64,000 nt of DNA from Cytobacillus sp. FSL H8-0458 (lineage in GTDB: Bacteria > Bacillota > Bacilli > Bacillales > Cytobacillaceae), in the NCBI RefSeq assembly GCF_038002165.1, contig NZ_JBBOBR010000001.1:1116001-1180000 (forward strand), given 5' to 3'. A program made the position numbers and the translations under genes. Positions 17,369 through 27,887 of the stretch are shown here, piece after piece (within the stretch, counting starts at the first letter, position 1; every line of letters starts with the position of its first letter). The notes beneath the pieces were generated by a model that did not search any database, was not told where the DNA came from, and was given only the letters and a program-made list of their open reading frames with translations.

Positions 17369-18940
17369 ATGAAATTAATTAACCGCAACAGCAAAACCAG
17401 AGATTTTCATCAGGCAAAGTGGAATGAGCCCGTTATTTTTGAGCTTCATCAGTCTGGAGAAAAAGGAGTGGAGCCGCCGCCTGTTAATGAAGAAATTGCA
17501 ATAGCGGTTGGCGATGGAATTTCCAATATACCTGAATCCATGCAAAGGAAAGGCAAACCATCCCTTCCTGAAATAGGGCAGGCCAAAGTGTTAAGGCATT
17601 ATTTGCGGCTTTCTCAGGAAACGCTTGGTTCTGACTTCAATGTGGAAATTGGCCAGGGAACCTGTACGATGAAGTATATCCCAAAAATAAATGAGATGCT
17701 GATCCGTAATCCTAAAATAATGAAATTGCATCCCCTCCAGCCTGAAAGTACTGTACAGGGAATGCTGGAAATTTTCTATAACCTTGATCTTTGCATGAGA
17801 GAGATTTCAGGAATGGATTATTTCTCATTCCAGCCAAGCGGAGGAACTCAAGCATTGTTCGCAATGGCATCCATCGTAAGAAAATATCATGAGCAAAGAG
17901 GAGAGGGCGATCAGAGAAACGAAATTATTACAACCATATTCTCTCACCCTTCCCAAGCAGCAACTGCAGCTGTAAAGGGCTATAAGATCATCACCCTGCA
18001 TCCGGATGAAAATGGTTTCCCGGATATTGAAAAATTAAAAGCTGCTGTATCGGAGAGAACAGCAGGATTTGTGGTGGCAAATCCTGAAGATACAGGAATT
18101 TTCAATCCGAAAATTAAAGAGTTTACAAAAATAGTCCATGATGCAGGGGGGATTTGCTACTATGACCAGGCTAATGCCAATGGGCTATTGGGTATTACAA
18201 GGGCAAAGGAAGCGGGCTTTGACATGTGCTTCTTTAATCTTCATAAAACCTTCGCTGCCCCGCATATGTGTGGCGGTCCTGCAACAGGTGCACTCGGTGT
18301 TACAGAAGCACTAAAAGAATATCTGCCAGTGCCAATTGTTGAATATAAAGATGACAAATACACTCTAAAATATGATTTAAAGCATTCCATTGGCAAAGTC
18401 CGTGCTTTTCATGGTGTGGCCCAAACGGTCTTGCGTTCCTATGCCTGGATTCGCTCTCTTGGTCCTGAAGGTTTAAAGGAAGTGGCCAAAATTGCAGTAC
18501 TTAACAATAACTATATGTATCACAGGGTGCTGAATATCAAAGGGGCAGGTGCACCATATGTGAAGGGCCACAGGCTCGAACAGGTCCGCTACAGCTGGGA
18601 GCAGCTGACAAAGGAAACAGGAATAACAACAGAGGACGTCCAATTGCGAATGACCGATTTTGGGCTGCATTACTGGACCAGCCACCATCCATACATTGTG
18701 AAACAGCCGTTTACTCTGGAGCCGACAGAATCATACTCTAAACAGGACTTGGATGAATATATCTCCGCTTTGGAGCAAATCTCAAAAGAAGCCTATGAAA
18801 ATCCTGACATCATTAAAAGTGCCCCGCATAATAGCACGATTCACAAAATGGATGAACAGGACTTTCTGGATAACCCCAAAAAATGGTGCATCACCTGGCG
18901 TTCATATCTTAAAAAGGCGAAAGAGCATCAAAGTGTGTAA
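17369..18940 (+). CDS. Divergent GcvPB-like (glycine dehydrogenase subunit 2) protein
   Basis: 523-aa PLP-dependent partner of the preceding protein, longer than typical GcvPB (about 490). The Schiff-base lysine is Lys293 in FNLHKTFAAPHMCGGPATG. True GcvPB proteins have the glycine-rich HKTFxxPHGGGGPGxG at this place, so the loop facing the substrate has changed. The N-terminal CTMKY element is kept but preceded by EIGQGT instead of YPLGS. IPESMQRKGKPSLPEIGQAKVLRHYLRLS matches the subunit 2 entry helix. The gap to subunit 1 is 27 bp and the ribosome site is GAGAGGAG. It probably forms a heterotetrameric decarboxylase-like enzyme whose substrate is unknown. Confidence 0.82.
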   Translation: MKLINRNSKTRDFHQAKWNEPVIFELHQSGEKGVEPPPVNEEIAIAVGDGISNIPESMQRKGKPSLPEIGQAKVLRHYLRLSQETLGSDFNVEIGQGTCTMKYIPKINEMLIRNPKIMKLHPLQPESTVQGMLEIFYNLDLCMREISGMDYFSFQPSGGTQALFAMASIVRKYHEQRGEGDQRNEIITTIFSHPSQAATAAVKGYKIITLHPDENGFPDIEKLKAAVSERTAGFVVANPEDTGIFNPKIKEFTKIVHDAGGICYYDQANANGLLGITRAKEAGFDMCFFNLHKTFAAPHMCGGPATGALGVTEALKEYLPVPIVEYKDDKYTLKYDLKHSIGKVRAFHGVAQTVLRSYAWIRSLGPEGLKEVAKIAVLNNNYMYHRVLNIKGAGAPYVKGHRLEQVRYSWEQLTKETGITTEDVQLRMTDFGLHYWTSHHPYIVKQPFTLEPTESYSKQDLDEYISALEQISKEAYENPDIIKSAPHNSTIHKMDEQDFLDNPKKWCITWRSYLKKAKEHQSV

Positions 18941-18956
18941 AAAAACGGAGGTAAAT

Positions 18957-18998
18957 ATGATAAAGATAAAATTAGCCTCCCATCACACTAATGAATAG
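18957..18998 (+). CDS. Possible 13-codon minigene ahead of the second ABC operon
   Basis: ATG at 18957 follows a strong ribosome site (CGGAGGT) and opens a 13-codon frame, MIKIKLASHHTNE, ending at TAG 18996-18998. The ribosome site GGAGG can pair with CCTCC at 18976-18980 inside the minigene, so folding could hide it. It might be a leader peptide for the binding-protein gene at 19015 or a remnant of the GcvPB downstream region. There is no homology evidence. Confidence 0.3.
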   Translation: MIKIKLASHHTNE

Positions 18999-19014
18999 AA
19001 AAGGGGAGTTGAAA

Positions 19015-20310
19015 ATGAAAAAATCAATACCTTTCATCTTGATCCTGCTTCTTTTGTTCGTATCGGCATGCTCCAACAAATCAAATGGAAATGAAGCAAA
19101 GACTGGTGATACCGGCGATCCGTCAGGGACAATAACGGTTTGGGGATGGGATGTAGCTGCTGATACAATGAAACTATCTGTCGAAAAATTCAAGAAACAG
19201 TATCCTGGTGTGGAAGTGAAGGTGGAAGATTTCAGCAGCGGCGATTTATATGAGAAATTAACCGTTGGCATGGCTGCCAGAGGATCAGGACTGCCTGATG
19301 TGGTGCTCATGGAGGATGAGAGAATCCCAGGATATATCCACCAGTTTCCTGATGGTTTCACACAGCTTGACAAACTTGGCTACGACAAATATAAGGATGC
19401 TTTCAATCCAGCCAAAATTGCTTCAGTTCAGGATAAAGAGGGGAATTTGATCGCGGCACCTTGGGATATCGGGCCTGCAGGAGTGTTCTACCGTACCGAT
19501 TTTTTTGAGAAAGCCAATGTAGATCCTGAATCTATTAAAACATGGAATGACTATATTGAAGCAGGAAAGAAAATAAAAGACGCTACTGGTGTCAAGCTTC
19601 TTCCTATCGATATTGCAAACTATGATGGAGTCTTTCATATGATGCTGCAGCAGCAGGGAATCTCTTATTTTGATAAAGAAGGAGATATATTGCTTGACTC
19701 AGATGAAGCTATTCGGGCAATGGAAGTAATCAAGAGCTTCCATGAAAATGATTTAATCCTTAACAACAGCGGATGGGATGGCATAGTTACGGCGACTGTA
19801 AATGGAAGCGTTGCGACTGTTCCTTACGGTGTATGGTATGCCGGTACAATCATGGATCAGGCGCCTGACTTAAAGGGGAAATGGGATGTATTTTATTTGC
19901 CGGGCTTTTCTGAAGGAGGTACAAGATACGCGAATGTTGGAGGTTCATCCCTGTTAATTCCTTCTTACAGCGAAAACCAATCAGCTGCATACGCCTTTGT
20001 GGAGTTTTTTACTACCGATGAAGAAACCCAGCTGCTGGGCTTTGAAAAATTCGGTTTGTTCCCTTCGTTAAAGAAAACGTATGAATCGCCAATCCTTAAG
20101 GGAAATAGCGAATATTTTAATAATAGTCCCATTTTCAAGAAATTCGCTGATATTGTGGAACAGGTTCCGGAAATTACCCTCGATGAGAATTATGCACGTG
20201 GAAGTTCAATGATGAGTAATACCCAGGCAGCTATTTTGCTGGAAGATAAAAAAGTAGAATCTGCGCTGAAGGATGCTAAAAATCAACTGAAAAATGAAAT
20301 AAAAAAATAA
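19015..20310 (+). CDS. ABC sugar-binding lipoprotein (family 1 SBP)
   Basis: Extracellular binding protein of about 431 residues with lipobox VSAC (Cys19) and the family 1 pattern TITVWGWDVAADTMKLSVEKFKKQYPGVEVKVEDF, GLPDVVLMEDERIPGYI, WDIGPAGVFYRTDFFEKANVD, and GVWYAGTIMDQAPDLKGKWDVFYLPGF. An upstream in-frame ATG at 18991 is possible, but AAAGGGGAG at about 18999-19007 favours ATG 19015. The permeases at 20399 and 21325 follow after an 88-bp gap holding a strong hairpin. Context (lacZ downstream, galKET upstream) suggests a beta-galactoside substrate. Confidence 0.93.
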   Translation: MKKSIPFILILLLLFVSACSNKSNGNEAKTGDTGDPSGTITVWGWDVAADTMKLSVEKFKKQYPGVEVKVEDFSSGDLYEKLTVGMAARGSGLPDVVLMEDERIPGYIHQFPDGFTQLDKLGYDKYKDAFNPAKIASVQDKEGNLIAAPWDIGPAGVFYRTDFFEKANVDPESIKTWNDYIEAGKKIKDATGVKLLPIDIANYDGVFHMMLQQQGISYFDKEGDILLDSDEAIRAMEVIKSFHENDLILNNSGWDGIVTATVNGSVATVPYGVWYAGTIMDQAPDLKGKWDVFYLPGFSEGGTRYANVGGSSLLIPSYSENQSAAYAFVEFFTTDEETQLLGFEKFGLFPSLKKTYESPILKGNSEYFNNSPIFKKFADIVEQVPEITLDENYARGSSMMSNTQAAILLEDKKVESALKDAKNQLKNEIKK

Positions 20311-20319
20311 GCTTTTATT

Positions 20320-20353
20320 AGGAGATGAGAGTGAAGCTGAATTCTCATCTCCT
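20320..20353 (+). other. Intercistronic hairpin between binding protein and permeases
   Basis: AGGAGATGAGA (20320-20330) pairs perfectly with TCTCATCTCCT (20343-20353) around a 12-nt loop. No T run follows, so it is not a standard terminator. Such hairpins between binding-protein and permease genes often protect the upstream mRNA and raise binding-protein yield; that role is inferred. Confidence 0.6.
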
Positions 20354-20398
20354 CCTATACAGCAGGAAGAATCTATCCAATTCGTTAGGGGTGTCTGT

Positions 20399-21328
20399 AT
20401 GGCTCAACCGGAAAAAATGATTAGCACCGCTGCAAATTATCGGGTAAACGTTAAAAAAAGAAAAACTCTCATTACACCAAAAAATGCACCATATTTTTTT
20501 ATTGGTCCCTCTCTGATATTAATCATTATATTTACTATTTACCCCGTGATTTCTTCCTTTATTTTAAGTTTCCAGGAAGTAAGGGGAGCTGAAAAGACGT
20601 TTGTTGGATTTGCGAATTATACAAGGTTATTTCATGACCCTGTATTCTATAAATCTCTTTTAAATACTTTTCAAATTTTGATTGTCCAGGTGCCAATTAT
20701 GCTCTTTATCTCTCTATTGATCGCTGCAGGTCTTAACTCATCATTAGTGAGATTTAAGGCATTTTTCCGTATAGCTTATTTTATGCCTGCAATTACAGCT
20801 CTCGTAGCTGCATCAATAGTCTTTATGATTTTATTGGACGAGCATTTCGGTTTAGTTAACTATCTCCTGTCCCTGATGGGGCTGGAGCCCATTCACTGGC
20901 TTACATCTCCTTTTTGGGCAAAAGTCTCGGTTATTGCAGTCATGACTTGGAGATGGACTGGATACAATATGGTCATTTTTCTTGCAGGATTGCAGGCCAT
21001 TCCTAAAGAATTGTATGAAGCAGCAAGCATTGATGGGGCAAGTAAGATAAAGCAGTTTTTTCTTATCACAATTCCCCAATTAAAGCCTGTCTTTATCTTC
21101 ACTGTGGTTATGTCGACGATTGGGACTCTCCAGCTTTTTGATGAGCCATTCATTTTGACACAAGGCGGACCGAATAGTGCAACCATGACCATTACCCTTT
21201 ATTTATACGAAACTGGATTCAAGTATTTCGAGTTTGGCTATGCATCGGCTATCGCCTATATTTTAGTCATAATTATTGCGGTGATTTCCTGGATACAGAT
21301 GAAATGGGTAGGTGATTTGGAAGAATGA
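20399..21328 (+). CDS. ABC sugar permease, MalF type
   Basis: CUT1-family permease (309 aa, six TM) with APYFFIGPSLILIIIF, FRIAYFMPAITALVAASIVF, and the EAA loop EAASIDGASKIKQFFLITIPQL. The N-terminal 30 residues are basic and cytoplasmic. It overlaps the next permease by 4 bp (ATGA), a tight pair. No ATPase is encoded nearby; a shared MsmX-type ATPase is presumed. Confidence 0.93.
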   Translation: MAQPEKMISTAANYRVNVKKRKTLITPKNAPYFFIGPSLILIIIFTIYPVISSFILSFQEVRGAEKTFVGFANYTRLFHDPVFYKSLLNTFQILIVQVPIMLFISLLIAAGLNSSLVRFKAFFRIAYFMPAITALVAASIVFMILLDEHFGLVNYLLSLMGLEPIHWLTSPFWAKVSVIAVMTWRWTGYNMVIFLAGLQAIPKELYEAASIDGASKIKQFFLITIPQLKPVFIFTVVMSTIGTLQLFDEPFILTQGGPNSATMTITLYLYETGFKYFEFGYASAIAYILVIIIAVISWIQMKWVGDLEE

Positions 21329-22155
21329 AATTAGCCAAGAATATATCGTCTAAAATCTGGATTTATGTTTTGCTTTCAGTAGGTGTCGTTATATCTATTG
21401 CCCCCTTCTACTGGATGATTGTTGGTTCAACACTGAATTCAGGAGAAATTTTCCATGTGCCGCCTAAGATACTGCCTGGTGACCGCCTGACAGAAAATTT
21501 CAGGTCATTTAATGATTCACTGGGGATAGTGAAAATTTTCTGGAATTCCTTATACATCGCTGTCGTTTTTACTGTGCTTAGCACCCTTATATGTTCCATG
21601 GCAGGCTATGCGTTTGCGAAATTCCGTTTTAGAGGACGGAACCTAATTTTTTTTGTTATATTATGCTCCTTGATGATACCGTATCAAGTAACCTTGATTC
21701 CTTTATTTGAAATGATGGTCAGCTTTAATTGGCTGAATACCTATCAAGCAATCATTCTTCCCAGTCTTGCTTCGCCTTTTGCCATTTATTTGATGAGGCA
21801 AAATATGAAGGCGGTTCCAGACTCCCTGATTGAGGCATCTAGAGTAGACGGGGCTGGTGAAATAAGGATATTCTTTACGATCATTCTGCCGGTAGTTCGG
21901 CCAGCTCTTGCGGCTGTTTCAATATTTCTTTTCATGTCTCAGTGGAATAGTTTAATTTGGCCACTCATTACGCTTAATAGCAAAGAAATGTTTACGCTTC
22001 CTGTTGCCTTATCAAGTTTGATAGGCATGGCCCGTATTGATTATGGGCAGGTGATGCTGGGAACAACGTTATCAACCATCCCGATTATGATCATTTTTCT
22101 GCTTATGCAGAAGCATTTTATCTCGGGGATCCTGGGTGGTTCTGTTAAAGAATAA
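21325..22155 (+). CDS. ABC sugar permease, MalG type
   Basis: 276-aa CUT1 permease with six TM segments: ISIAPFYWMIVGSTLNSGEIF, GYAFAKFRFRGRNLIFFVIL, the EAA loop IEASRVDGAGEIRIFFTIILPVV, and the MalG-like end FISGILGGSVKE. It is translationally coupled to the upstream permease and sits 23 bp ahead of the beta-galactosidase gene, which ties the importer to a galactoside. Confidence 0.93.
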   Translation: MKLAKNISSKIWIYVLLSVGVVISIAPFYWMIVGSTLNSGEIFHVPPKILPGDRLTENFRSFNDSLGIVKIFWNSLYIAVVFTVLSTLICSMAGYAFAKFRFRGRNLIFFVILCSLMIPYQVTLIPLFEMMVSFNWLNTYQAIILPSLASPFAIYLMRQNMKAVPDSLIEASRVDGAGEIRIFFTIILPVVRPALAAVSIFLFMSQWNSLIWPLITLNSKEMFTLPVALSSLIGMARIDYGQVMLGTTLSTIPIMIIFLLMQKHFISGILGGSVKE

Positions 22156-22178
22156 ACAAGCATATAGAGGTGATCTGA

Positions 22179-25325
<3,147 letters not shown>

Positions 25326-25328
25326 GTT

Positions 25329-25366
25329 AAAAAGGACAGCAGGTTATCGAACTTGCTGTCCTTTTT
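25329..25366 (+). terminator. Rho-independent terminator after lacZ
   Basis: AAAGGACAGCA (25331-25341) pairs with TGCTGTCCTTT (25354-25364), ending in a run of five T. It closes the sugar cluster. Confidence 0.88.
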
Positions 25367-25545
25367 ATGGGGAAAATAATTATCGGAAAATATAGAAAAT
25401 AAAAAAATCTTATGTTAAACTTTTTACTAGTCAGTTTTGTCTGGATCTTGAAATGTGTTAAAAGTTAGTGGTACTCAGATCTCCAAATAAAAAAATAAAT
25501 CCTTCATAGCAAAATTAGCCAATGCGATTTTCCAGGAGGTAAAAG

Positions 25546-27579
25546 ATGGTTAAAGCGAATTTGTCCTCTCAAAATCATATTAACAAAAATCACAGCATCC
25601 GGATTGCTGAAAAGATTGATAATTTCTTAATATTATGTGTTTATGAACAGTCACAAAAAAATGATCTGAAAAGCAGGGGGAGCATTAATGGAACAGATGG
25701 TCGTATCTCAGCCTTGCCAACCTATACGGATATAGATGGCTCAAGCACCTTTATTATTTGGGAAAAAGTGTATCAGGAAAATGCTCATGTATTTAATAGT
25801 TTGAGGCTGGTGGCCAGAAATCGGCTAATCAGACAAATTGCCGATAATATCGTTACATTTCTATTAATCAGAAACCAGAAATTCTCTCCAGCTTTTACTT
25901 CCATATTGAATGATCAAAGGCTGAAAAATCAAGCTGTTCAATATATAGAGGATATATTAAAGCGGGAGACCTTTTTAATGAAAGATGAGGTTTGGGAAGA
26001 CTTTTGCGAATGGTTTCAGGTTCATTTAACTGAATGGATCGTCGAAGAGATGACAGACACTCTTGGATTCGAGAAGTTAGATTCACTGGAAAAGCAAGAG
26101 CTCAATGAGCTTTTTTTTCAGTATATATCCAAAAATTTATCGGATAATTATGATTTTCTGACCAAATTTACCAGTATCGTAAACAACTATACTATTAATT
26201 GGGTCGATAAAATTTCTGAAACCTTAAACATTGAGAATTATTCAATTGATCAGATTGAAACACTTCTCTCATTGAATGAGCATACACCTTTATTGGACAT
26301 TCCTTCAAGAAACATTCTTACTTATCATCTAACTGTAAACGACAGTATTTTTGTCATGAATAATGCACCTTACCAATCTGTACGAGAAGCTCTTTTTAAG
26401 AAAAGTTTTGCGGCAGATGGCAGCTATTTGTGGCCAACTGCTCATGTATCAAAAGGGAATGTCCAAGGGATTATTCAAATAAAGCCATTCAAAAATGATC
26501 ATTATTCATTTTCCAAACATCATTCTATAGTAAAGGAAACCCATCAGGATGCTGAAGCTTTATCTGACTTAGATGCTGATATTTTTGATGCTCTTTGCAC
26601 TATCTTTTTATCAAAAGCTAAGCATTTTGAAGAAATAGTTGAGATTGAAATAGATGAGCTGCTTTCCATCCGGGGACTGCTGCCAAAACTTGGAGGTGAG
26701 GGACGGCGCGGGGGATATGAAGAGAAACAGCGGCGCCAAATTTTGAAATCGCTTTCAATTATTCAGAAGCTGTGGATTGCATTGGACAAGACCATTGTTT
26801 ATGAAAAAGGGAAGCCTGCCGAGACAAAACTGAATGGCCGTGCCTTTTTGTTTGTGGATTCCAGCGGGAAGGAATGTTTCTTAACCGAAGGGGCAAAGGA
26901 TAAAAAGATTCGGTATAAAGTGGACCAGGTTTTTTCCAGGTACCTTTTTGGTTCGGGCAGACAGGTAGCTCTGCTGCCCTTGAAGGTATTGCAGTATGAT
27001 CCGTACAGAAAGACTTGGGAAAAGAGATTAGGGAGATACCTTAGCTGGCGCTGGCGGATTCAGGCACGAAAAGGCGACTATTTGCAGCCGAATAAAGTCT
27101 CAACTCTCCTTGAAGCCATCGGGGCAGAATTAAATGAAAGAACTCCTTCAAGAACACGGGACCGACTTGAAAAAGCGCTTGATACCCTTCATGAGGATGG
27201 ATTGATTGAATCCTGGCACTACGAAAAGTGGGAGGAGCCCATTGCCGATTTGAAAGGCTGGGCACGAGTCTGGGAGAACTCCATGATTATTATCAAGCCC
27301 CCTGAATTCATTACTGAGCAATATCGTACAATTAGAAAAACAAATGAAGCATCAAACTTTAAACAGGTACACAAGAGAAAGGCCGGCATGGATGAAAACC
27401 CGGAGATAGCTGGCGAAAAATTAAGGGAAATAAGGGAGAAATTCAATTTATCTTTAACCCATGCAGCTGAAGAACTGGAGATTTCAATCTCCTATTTAAG
27501 CAATATTGAAAGAGGAATCAAAATACCTTCGAATAAAATTCGGAGAAGACTCGTCAATTGGCTCCAAAAATTTGATTAA
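25546..27579 (+). CDS. Large protein of unknown function with C-terminal XRE HTH
   Basis: 677-aa soluble protein. I do not recognise the first 320 residues. A middle block (about 365-600) is basic and mixed alpha/beta, with IRGLLPKLGGEGRRGGYEEKQ and later YLSWRWRIQARKGDYLQP and RTRDRLEKALDTLHEDGLIESWHYEKW, which reads like a pair of winged helices and recalls replication initiator proteins in style. The last 55 residues (about 620-672) are a Cro/CI-type helix-turn-helix (LREIREKFNLSLTHAAEELEISISYLSNIERG). It is a single-gene unit with ribosome site CAGGAGG and its own terminator. It may be a chromosomal regulator or a plasmid-derived gene; no partner is nearby. Confidence 0.6.
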   Translation: MVKANLSSQNHINKNHSIRIAEKIDNFLILCVYEQSQKNDLKSRGSINGTDGRISALPTYTDIDGSSTFIIWEKVYQENAHVFNSLRLVARNRLIRQIADNIVTFLLIRNQKFSPAFTSILNDQRLKNQAVQYIEDILKRETFLMKDEVWEDFCEWFQVHLTEWIVEEMTDTLGFEKLDSLEKQELNELFFQYISKNLSDNYDFLTKFTSIVNNYTINWVDKISETLNIENYSIDQIETLLSLNEHTPLLDIPSRNILTYHLTVNDSIFVMNNAPYQSVREALFKKSFAADGSYLWPTAHVSKGNVQGIIQIKPFKNDHYSFSKHHSIVKETHQDAEALSDLDADIFDALCTIFLSKAKHFEEIVEIEIDELLSIRGLLPKLGGEGRRGGYEEKQRRQILKSLSIIQKLWIALDKTIVYEKGKPAETKLNGRAFLFVDSSGKECFLTEGAKDKKIRYKVDQVFSRYLFGSGRQVALLPLKVLQYDPYRKTWEKRLGRYLSWRWRIQARKGDYLQPNKVSTLLEAIGAELNERTPSRTRDRLEKALDTLHEDGLIESWHYEKWEEPIADLKGWARVWENSMIIIKPPEFITEQYRTIRKTNEASNFKQVHKRKAGMDENPEIAGEKLREIREKFNLSLTHAAEELEISISYLSNIERGIKIPSNKIRRRLVNWLQKFD

Positions 27580-27621
27580 AAAGACCTTGAGCATTGTTCC
27601 AGCATGCTCAAGGTCTTTTTT
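27578..27621 (+). terminator. Rho-independent terminator
   Basis: AAAGACCTTGAGCA pairs with TGCTCAAGGTCTTT around an 11-nt loop and is followed by a T run. It ends the XRE-domain gene. Confidence 0.88.
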
Positions 27622-27887
27622 TGTTATTTTAACTTACTATGTTTAAAGCTTATCTTCTACCTTAGTCGTGGCAGTCCTGTGCCAATGTCGTGGCTATCTG
27701 GTACATATTTTTTCTCAAAAAAAAATCAACCATTGATATTGTAAGGATTATCGTATTATTTTCTTTTTTTTACTCTCTAACAATTGAATTATCTATGTAT
27801 TTTTACTTTTTTGAATTTTATTAACGATCAGATATCATATCCACATAAAGAATGATTATTCACGAAAAAGAAATTTGGGGTGAAACA
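27622..27887. other. AT-rich leader region of the acyl-CoA cluster
   Basis: No gene is seen. The region probably holds the cluster promoter, although no confident -35/-10 pair stands out. A palindrome TGGCAGTCCTGTGCCA (27669-27684) is followed by a second GTCGTGGC 22 bp after the first (27666 and 27688), a likely regulator site. The palindrome mimics a -24/-12 promoter, but its GG-to-GC spacing is one base short, so I do not call it one. Confidence 0.4.

Noticed and set aside
15953-18940. Ordinary glycine cleavage operon
   Set aside because: No gcvT or gcvH, no glycine riboswitch, altered active-site loops and a sugar-cluster setting argue against the housekeeping system.
27669-27684. Possible sigma-54 promoter ahead of the acyl-CoA ligase
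   Set aside because: The GG and GC doublets are nine bases apart instead of ten, and the whole is better explained as a TGGCA/TGCCA palindrome.
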